From: Episyrphus balteatus
Taxonomy: Eukaryota; Arthropoda; Insecta; Diptera; Syrphidae
NCBI RefSeq assembly: GCF_945859705.1
Contig: NC_079138.1
Coordinates: forward strand, 7,068,001 to 7,132,000
Direction of reading: 5' to 3'
Length of the DNA: 64,000 nt
Part shown: positions 58,101 to 64,000 of the stretch, in pieces
Layout: every line of letters begins with the position of its first letter
Position numbering within the stretch: the stretch's first letter is position 1
The notes under the pieces: model-generated
The model's database searches: none
Told to the model about the DNA's origin: nothing
Seen by the model: only the letters and a program-made list of their open reading frames with translations
Made by a program: the position numbers and the translations under genes

Positions 58101-61100
58101 TGGATTCCATCAGTTTTTTTTAATCAGTCATATTTTACAATAATTCTTCTTACACATTACTATTAAAAAAGAGTTATAACCGTTGAACAATGGCTATAAA
58201 AAAAAAAAAATTAACTTTTTTTTAATGCAAAGTACAAAAAAAATATTTGTTTGCTCAGTTTAAGCATGGGCATACAATTATGCATCGGGACAGCTTGTTT
58301 TGAGTTTTGACTTCTTAATGATCTCGTTTTATAGAAAAATTGAAATTTTCGGTCCCGTTCGCTCAATACAACCTCATCAAAAATTTTTTAAAAGAAAAGA
58401 TGCAACAGTTATAAAAACTTTTAACTTCTTATTTAGTGAGCCAATTATTGTAAAAAATTATAACTTCTTATGTAGTGAGCCAATTATTGTAAAAAATTAT
58501 AAAAATAAGAAATTTATAAAATTCATTCATTTGTGGTTGTGGTTTAAGAAAATGTAAGATAATGAAATTTAAAGTACACTGAACGAAAAAAAGCTAATAC
58601 TTTCTAAACTGGTTGCGATAAAAACTTTTTCTATTCGGTTTCAGAACAGTCAAAAGTGCACCTATCAGCCATTTCAGGCTTATCCATTTTCTACCGGACA
58701 CCCTGTATAGACATTTGAATTTTTTTGATTAAATAACTGTACATAACTATAGCAGATATACCTGCTTAAGAAAAAAAAGCGCAACAACACCCTCTGCTAA
58801 GGAAATCAGAGATCCACTAAAAAAAAATAATAATAATTGTATTTCAGTTTCAGTTGTTTCAATTTGGTGGGGACAGTTCATTTTTGTTATTTATTTATCA
58901 AAGCAATCGCTTATAAGAAATTTGATTTTTTTTTTAAGTGCCAAAATTTTTAAATAAATATTTGAAAAGTAATTTCTATTGGATGATTATTTTAAAATAT
59001 TTTGATTGGTTGTTGCTTTGATTTAGGGTTGCCAGATATATTTTGACGAAACTAGTAATCGAGATGCAAAATCCCGGACTTTCCCGGACAAATAAGGACA
59101 AAAAAAAAAGTTTACAAAACTAGGACAAAAAAAATGCATAATTTTATAAAAAAAAAAAAAATAAAACCGAATAATCTTATTAAAATTTAACTAAAAATCA
59201 CATTTTTAACTCTTGTTCCCGTAGCATTTTTTTCTTATTTTTTCACAAATAAAAAACTCTGAGACAAAGTTTGGCCTTCTCGGTATAGTATTATAATAAA
59301 CATTTGAGCTATAATACTACAAAACTTGCAATGCAATTCCAGTTAAAAAAATTCCATTGAAAACCAATTCCGCAAAATTTTAACGATTTTGTTAAATGCA
59401 AATAGAATTTTTAGTAAGTTACTAAGTTAAGAAATGGTCTTTTTGACTTAGCAACTTACTTAAGTGGCTTTAGATTTTCCTTAATCGTTTTTTTTTTTGC
59501 TATCGAAAGTTAGAAGTTTTTCAAAACCAATTTGACATAATTAAGCAAGGGAATCCTCCGATTCACGTGAATCGAATAGCAGAAAAGGGCTGTATGTAAA
59601 ATGTACCAAAAAGTCGCATTTTAATGATCTGAATAAACATACTATTTACTTTATGAAAAATCACGAGAAATATGTTTTCAGACTCTTAGAGGTAAGAGCC
59701 ATTTATTGTTATATTCAGTGTTTTTTTAAGTCTTCCTATAGTTTTACTTTTGGCGGAAATAGCAACAGTTTTGAACAGCTATTAGCTATTTTACCCTTAG
59801 AAAGAAAATATTTTAATATTTAATCCTAAAACTAGAAGAATAGAACTTTCACATGCTTTTTATTTTGTCATGATGCGATCATTTTTTACTGAGATACAGC
59901 CTATCGAAAATCACTAAAAAAATCACGATTTTTTTTGTTCCCTTAATTTTGTTGGGCTGCTGTATTTTCCCTCCTTTTTTTGGAATAAACATACCTGACA
60001 ACATCATTGAAGCATACTTTTAATCTTGACAACACTATACCAGTAGCTCCTGAAAGGATTTTGGCACCATAAAAGAAGAGTGGAACCAAAAGATCCTTGG
60101 CGAGCTTAATTTTTATATGAATAGTCAAATATTCATTAATATTATAAAGTTTGCGCTCATTGTAAGAATGAGCTTCCCAAGATAATGTTTCGTCAAGTAT
60201 AAAACCCAAACTCTTTACCTTGCTTTGGTAATAAATGATAATATAGTTCATTAAAACCGGGTCCAACATGTTGCTCATTGATCTGAAATAAAAATCTATC
60301 GCCTGGGATTTGTCTGGGATTTAATTTATTTTCTAAATCCCAAGTACGCACAGAATTTACACAAGTGATAAAGGAAAAAAAAGTCATTAATAGGACAAGG
60401 AAAAAGAAGCTGAACATCATCAGCAAACAGATGAACTAATGAAAAAAATGTTGAATTATTGAGATCATTTATGAAGATTGGCCCTTAAATCGATCCCTGG
60501 GAAACTCTTGAAGTAATTTCAATAAAATCTAATCACAACAAAAACATTACTGTTAAAAAAAGAGCCAAGTTCACCTATGTTGAAATTATGCTGACACAAA
60601 AAGTACTGAGATGTAAAAGTGTACCAAGTTCTAAAGTTTGGGTTCAAATTCGTATCAATAAAATTTTGATTGTTCTCTTGACAATTTTTCTTTTAATTAC
60701 CGATTTTTAAAGTTATTTCAAAAATTGCCAAGTAAACAATCAAAATTTTATTGATACAAATTTGAACCCAAACTTTAGAACTTGGTACACTTTTACATCT
60801 CAGTACTTTTTGTGTCAGCATAATTTCAACATAGGTGAACTTGGCTCTTTTTTTAACAGTAATGTTTTTGTTGTGATTTCACTTCTTTTTGCAAGGTATG
60901 GCTGTAGAATTGAAAATATCTATATTTGATGAAAATTCAGTGAAGATGGGCGGTTGCCACGCCCCTGGCTGAAATTCTCTTACTTAAAATTATTTCCTTT
61001 GTATTTACTACCAGCTCTACCATTCTACCAAATTTCAAGATTCTACGATAACCAGAAGAGCTGTATAATATTTTATGAAAATTCAGCGGAAATGGGCGGT

Positions 61101-63310
61101 TGCCACGCCCCCTGGCTGAAATTCTCAAATTTTAAATTTTTTCCTTTGTGTAACTACCAGCTCTACCATTCTACCAAATTTCAAGATTCTACGATAATCA
61201 GAAATACTCTATAATATTTTATGAAAATTCAGCGGAAATGGGCGGTTGCCACGCCCCCTGGCTGAAATTCTCTTACTTAAAATTATTTCCTTTGTATTTA
61301 CTACCAGCTCTACCATTCTACCAAATTTCAAGATTCTACGATAACCAGAAGAGCTGTATAATATTTTATGAAAATTCAGCGGAAATGGGCGGTTGCCACG
61401 CCCCCTGGCTGAAATTCTCAAATTTTAAATTTTTTCCTTTGTGTAACTACCAGCTCTACCATTCTACCAAATTTCAAGATTCTACGATAATCAGAAGTGC
61501 TCTATAATATTTGATGAAAATTCAGCGGAAATGGGCGGATGCCACGCCCCCTGAATAGAAAATCTCAAATTTTCGATTTTTCCCTTTGTATACACCACAA
61601 GTCCTATCACCGTGTAAAATTTCAAGCTTCTACGTTTACGGGAAGTTCTCCATAATTTTGATGATCTGTCAGTGAGTGAGTGAGTGAGTCAGTCAGTCAG
61701 TTACGGTTTTTGCGATTTTTGAAGCCCTATATCTCAGAAACTACTCATCGGAAGAGGCTGAAATTTTGTGAGGAGTTTGGTTTGGACCAGCTCAACAAAC
61801 GTAGCGAGTTTAAAATTTCTAGCATCTCTGGTGTGGAAGTTAGAGGGGGGTCGAAAATGGCCTGAGTTCTTTCCTGTAAATAAGGGTGTAGTGCCAAAGT
61901 TGCTAGAGAACTTGGCTGGGCACTACCGTGCCCCTTGATTTATTGTCACCAACAAAAACATATTGAAAACGTTGAGAAAGATATGAAAAAATCAAATAAC
62001 AGGCACAATTAGTGAATAAAAAATATCGGTTAAGTTTAAAGCAAAGATGAACATGATTTACACTATCGAAAGCTTTGCTAAAATATAAAAGTCCAGTCGA
62101 GGGATCCAGATCTGCAGAGTAGATAACCTTGTCGTTAAGACCAGAAGAATTAATTTTTTTCCAAAGATCCTTGCTGGATTGGATATTATCAAACTTCCTA
62201 ATGCCATTTTCCATTTTGAATGGTCTTATTTCTCTCTTAACCTTGTTCCTGTACTTACAATAGGTTTTCCATTTATTCTCGGAAGGACTGCAACGATAAG
62301 CTCTAAAAAAATGTCTTTTAGATAAATAGCGTTGGCACCACGAGGAGAAGTAAGAGGATTTACTGTTTTATCAGACTTAATGGTTTTAAGAGGGAAATAT
62401 GATTCAAACAAATCCTTTAAGTCCTCTTCTGGTTTTGGGTTTATATTGTCGATAGTATTTTTCAAAAAAGAATCAACGGTCAATAAAGCACTCCAAACCA
62501 TTTAACATTTTGACATATAAATGCTTTGGAACAATATGAAATTATGAAACATCCACACAAAGAGTACTCTAAAATCAGATTGACTTAAGAGCGTTTTCGA
62601 GAAATTTTCATAATTTTCCTGTATTGAAATTTGTATTAATTTTAATTTTTTTCTTTTTATTTCTTTTTTTTTAATCCTGCAGTTGGCTTGGATGCAGCTG
62701 GTAAAACCACGATCCTATACAAATTGAAACTCGGTGAAATTGTTACAACCATACCTACAATTGGCTTCAATGTCGAAACTGTCGAATACAAAAATATCTG
62801 CTTTACTGTGTGGGATGTTGGTGGACAAGATAAAATTCGACCATTGTGGCGTCATTATTTCCAAAACACTCAGGGTCTAATTTTTGTTGTGGACTCAAAT
62901 GATAGAGACAGAATAAATGAGGCTGAAAAGGAATTGCAAAATATGGTATGTTGATTTATATGCTCTTCTTTTTTTTTCAAAATATTAATTTAATAATGGA
63001 ATGTTTTTGTTTGTTTGCAGCTGCAAGAGGACGAATTGCGAGATGCGGTTCTTTTAGTATTTGCTAATAAGCAAGACTTACCGAATGCAATGAGTGCAGC
63101 TGAGCTCACAGACAAACTACGTTTGAATCAACTCCGTCAACGACATGTATGAAATTTATATTTTTTTCTTTTTTCTAAATTTTACAAACATTTGATTTTT
63201 GAATTTTTCTTTTCAAATTACAGTGGTACATTCAAGCTACTTGTGCTACACAAGGTCATGGGCTGTACGAAGGTCTCGACTGGCTGTCGAATGAGCTTGC
63301 TAAAAAATGA
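55153..63310 (+). CDS. Arf102F: ADP-ribosylation factor, class II (Arf4/5-like)
   Basis: Exons 55153-55219, 62683-62945, 63021-63146, 63224-63310; 543 nt, 180 residues, the full Arf length. This small GTPase recruits coats and lipid-modifying enzymes at Golgi membranes. Visible: Gly2 for N-myristoylation in an amphipathic MGLTISSLLTRLF helix, P-loop GLDAAGKT, switch I IPTIGFNVET, switch II WDVGGQDKIRPLW, the NKQD base-recognition motif and CATQG. The MGLTISS start and RLNQLR...ATQGHGLYEG match the class II fly gene Arf102F rather than Arf79F (MGNVFANLF). Intron 1 is 7463 bp and filled with transposons, whereas introns 2 and 3 are 75 and 77 bp. AATAAA near 63391 and 63497 are possible poly(A) signals. 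Confidence 0.96.
55220..57593. other. Arf intron 1, 5' part
   Basis: No gene. Less repetitive than the rest of the intron. A lone TATACAGGGTGCTTCATAATAG near 56433 resembles the end of a TA-inserting element, but no partner end was found. Confidence 0.4.
57594..58705. mobile_element. Tc1/mariner-like element with long inverted arms, CAGGGTGTCCGGTAG termini
   Basis: CAGGGTGTCCGGTAGAAAAT at both ends in inverse orientation, flanked by TA on both sides. Inverse similarity continues about 250 bp inwards; the right arm has an internal duplication of AGTGAGCCAATTATTGTAAA. 1112 bp with no transposase. In Arf intron 1. Confidence 0.8.
58706..59839. other. Arf intron 1, middle part
   Basis: No gene seen. 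TAGGGTTGCCAGATATATTTTG near 59025 looks like a hAT-type end, without an identified partner. TAGTAAGTTACTAAG near 59412 also occurs at 17393 in a channel intron. Confidence 0.35.
60531..60878. repeat. Inverted repeat, 144-bp arms, in Arf intron
   Basis: 60531-60674 and 60735-60878 are almost exact inverse copies around a 60-bp spacer (AATCACAACAAAAACATT / AATGTTTTTGTTGTGATT). Lies immediately beside the interrupted reverse transcriptase. Confidence 0.85.
60931..61660. repeat. Tandem array, 146-bp unit in alternating A-B order
   Basis: GAAAATTCAG-GGAAATGGGCGG starts units at 60931, 61077, 61223, 61370 and 61516. Units 1 and 3 share TTACTTAAAATTATTTCC, units 2 and 4 share AAATTTTAAATTTTTTCC; the fifth is diverged. 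Each has the near-palindrome GGGCGGTTGCCACGCCCC. Followed by a GTGAGTGAGTCAGTCAG microsatellite at 61670-61700 and a non-coding tail to about 61870. Confidence 0.9.
62502..62682. other. End of Arf intron 1
   Basis: Non-repetitive sequence with a long pyrimidine tract (62640-62672) and CTGCAG acceptor before 62683. Confidence 0.6.
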
Positions 63311-63740
63311 TGCCACTCAGATGTTTTAAAATAAATTTTCACCAAGGATCTTTATATATATATATGTATATGTAAACACACACACATAATAAATATAAAT
63401 AAGTATAAAACAAAAAAGTAAGTGAGCCCAAGAGAGAAAGATGTTTAGAACCGTATACATTCGATGGAAATATGAATTCAAAGTCATTAAAAGAAATAAA
63501 TAGTAAATAATTCATTATACAAATATTCAAGAATAAAAATTATGTAACAAATGGAAAATGGAAAAAGTTTTGTGTATTTATTTATCTATAAAGTAATCAT
63601 TTAACTATAAAATACACAGGGCAATGCCTCGATTTTCCGAGCTTGAAGGAAAGAGTTGCGGGAAATTTGGATTCGAAAACTGCAAAAAAGTAAACAGTGT
63701 TGTTTAAAAATATGGAATAATTATGAGGAGATATTTTAGC
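63311..63740 (+). other. Probable Arf 3' UTR and downstream flank
   Basis: Contains a TATATATATATG run near 63355, a short CACACACACA microsatellite near 63376, and AATAAA hexamers near 63391, 63497 and 63531. Repeat family C sequence begins shortly after. Confidence 0.45.
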
Positions 63741-63990
63741 TGAGTGATGAACACTTGGAAGGTGTTTACCGAAGCAGATACATTCGGGAGCAAATATTTT
63801 CGGATCACGGTATAGAAACAATTTTTGGTTAACAGAAATGAGTTCGTAGTGGATAGGTGTATGCATTCAGTTAAAAAAATTACAAATTATTTTTTTTTTA
63901 AAGATTTTCGAGGAAAAATCCCTTGCCTAAAAAAATCCATTTTCAAAAATTTCTTCCAATTCTATCGAGTGATAAAAAAATGTATTTTCA
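63740..63990. repeat. Dispersed repeat family C, copy 3
   Basis: GAAGCAGATACATTCGGGAGC, TTTTCGGATCACGG, AATGAGTTCGTAGTGGATAGG and AAAAAATTACAAAT follow the order of the units at 26430-27085. Confidence 0.55.
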
Positions 63991-64000
63991 AAAAAGTTGT

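Larger units (their letters stand above)
59840..62501 (-). pseudogene. Decayed non-LTR retrotransposon (reverse transcriptase), split by repeats
   Basis: Read on the minus strand: 62501-62226 linker region, 62214-61903 with FSKAFDSVNH and YLSQRFQYV, about 60530-60400 with VSQGSI-stop-GPIFINDL and the catalytic FADDVQLLF (FADD at 60427-60416), then 60278-59943 with VKSLGFILDETLSWEAH and the thumb region. These are ordered motifs of a jockey/CR1-type reverse transcriptase. Frames are broken by shifts and an in-frame TAA. A fold-back repeat and a tandem array (60531-61655) separate the two RT parts. The 3' tail at 59960-59840 recurs at 2500-2790 and 42270-42390. Confidence 0.85.

Noticed and set aside
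60937..61507. Repeated 60-90-codon frames on both strands
   Set aside because: They repeat with the 146-bp tandem unit and vanish where the unit diverges.

Overview
The window is a piece of an AT-rich insect nuclear genome, almost certainly a fly (Diptera). Four intron-containing genes can be read, and their protein sequences match the Drosophila members of their families closely. Codon-level splicing works out: phases agree at every junction, and three coding sequences are complete. No prokaryotic operon, CRISPR array, rRNA or tRNA was recognised.

Layout. (1) 4133-8994, plus strand: a P5B-type transporter ATPase of the ATP13A family (Drosophila CG32000/anne boleyn-like); the N-terminal exons lie upstream or were not found. 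(2) 15356-29366, minus strand: the sodium leak channel NALCN/narrow abdomen, 15 exons and 2201 codons, with the EEKE selectivity ring. It is convergent with the ATPase. (3) 44761-47965, plus strand: vinculin, six coding exons, 957 codons, divergent from the channel across about 15 kb of repeats. (4) 55153-63310, plus strand: a class II ADP-ribosylation factor (Arf102F-like), four coding exons, 180 codons, with a 7.5-kb first intron.

Everything else is largely mobile-element debris. At least five non-autonomous hAT elements are supported by 8-bp target duplications (one is 7/8). There are also a TTAA-flanked MITE family in four copies, TAA-flanked elements, a Tc1/mariner-like element with TA ends, several long-armed fold-back elements, a decayed non-LTR retrotransposon in the Arf intron, and two large tandem arrays. 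One array is about 115 copies of a pure-AT 11-mer in a channel intron; the other is a 146-bp repeat inside the retrotransposon. Insertions are often nested, and in two cases an uninserted copy of the host repeat elsewhere in the window confirms the event.

The genes do not form a pathway: they act in lysosomal/endosomal cation or polyamine transport, neuronal resting excitability, cell-matrix adhesion, and Golgi vesicle traffic. The points most worth a second look are the palindromic MITE whose centre equals a DRE/CGATA-type promoter motif, the AATAAA-saturated intronic satellite, a 170-bp-arm hairpin carrying a hammerhead-like core, and an element with two mirror-image subterminal arrays at 140-bp spacing.
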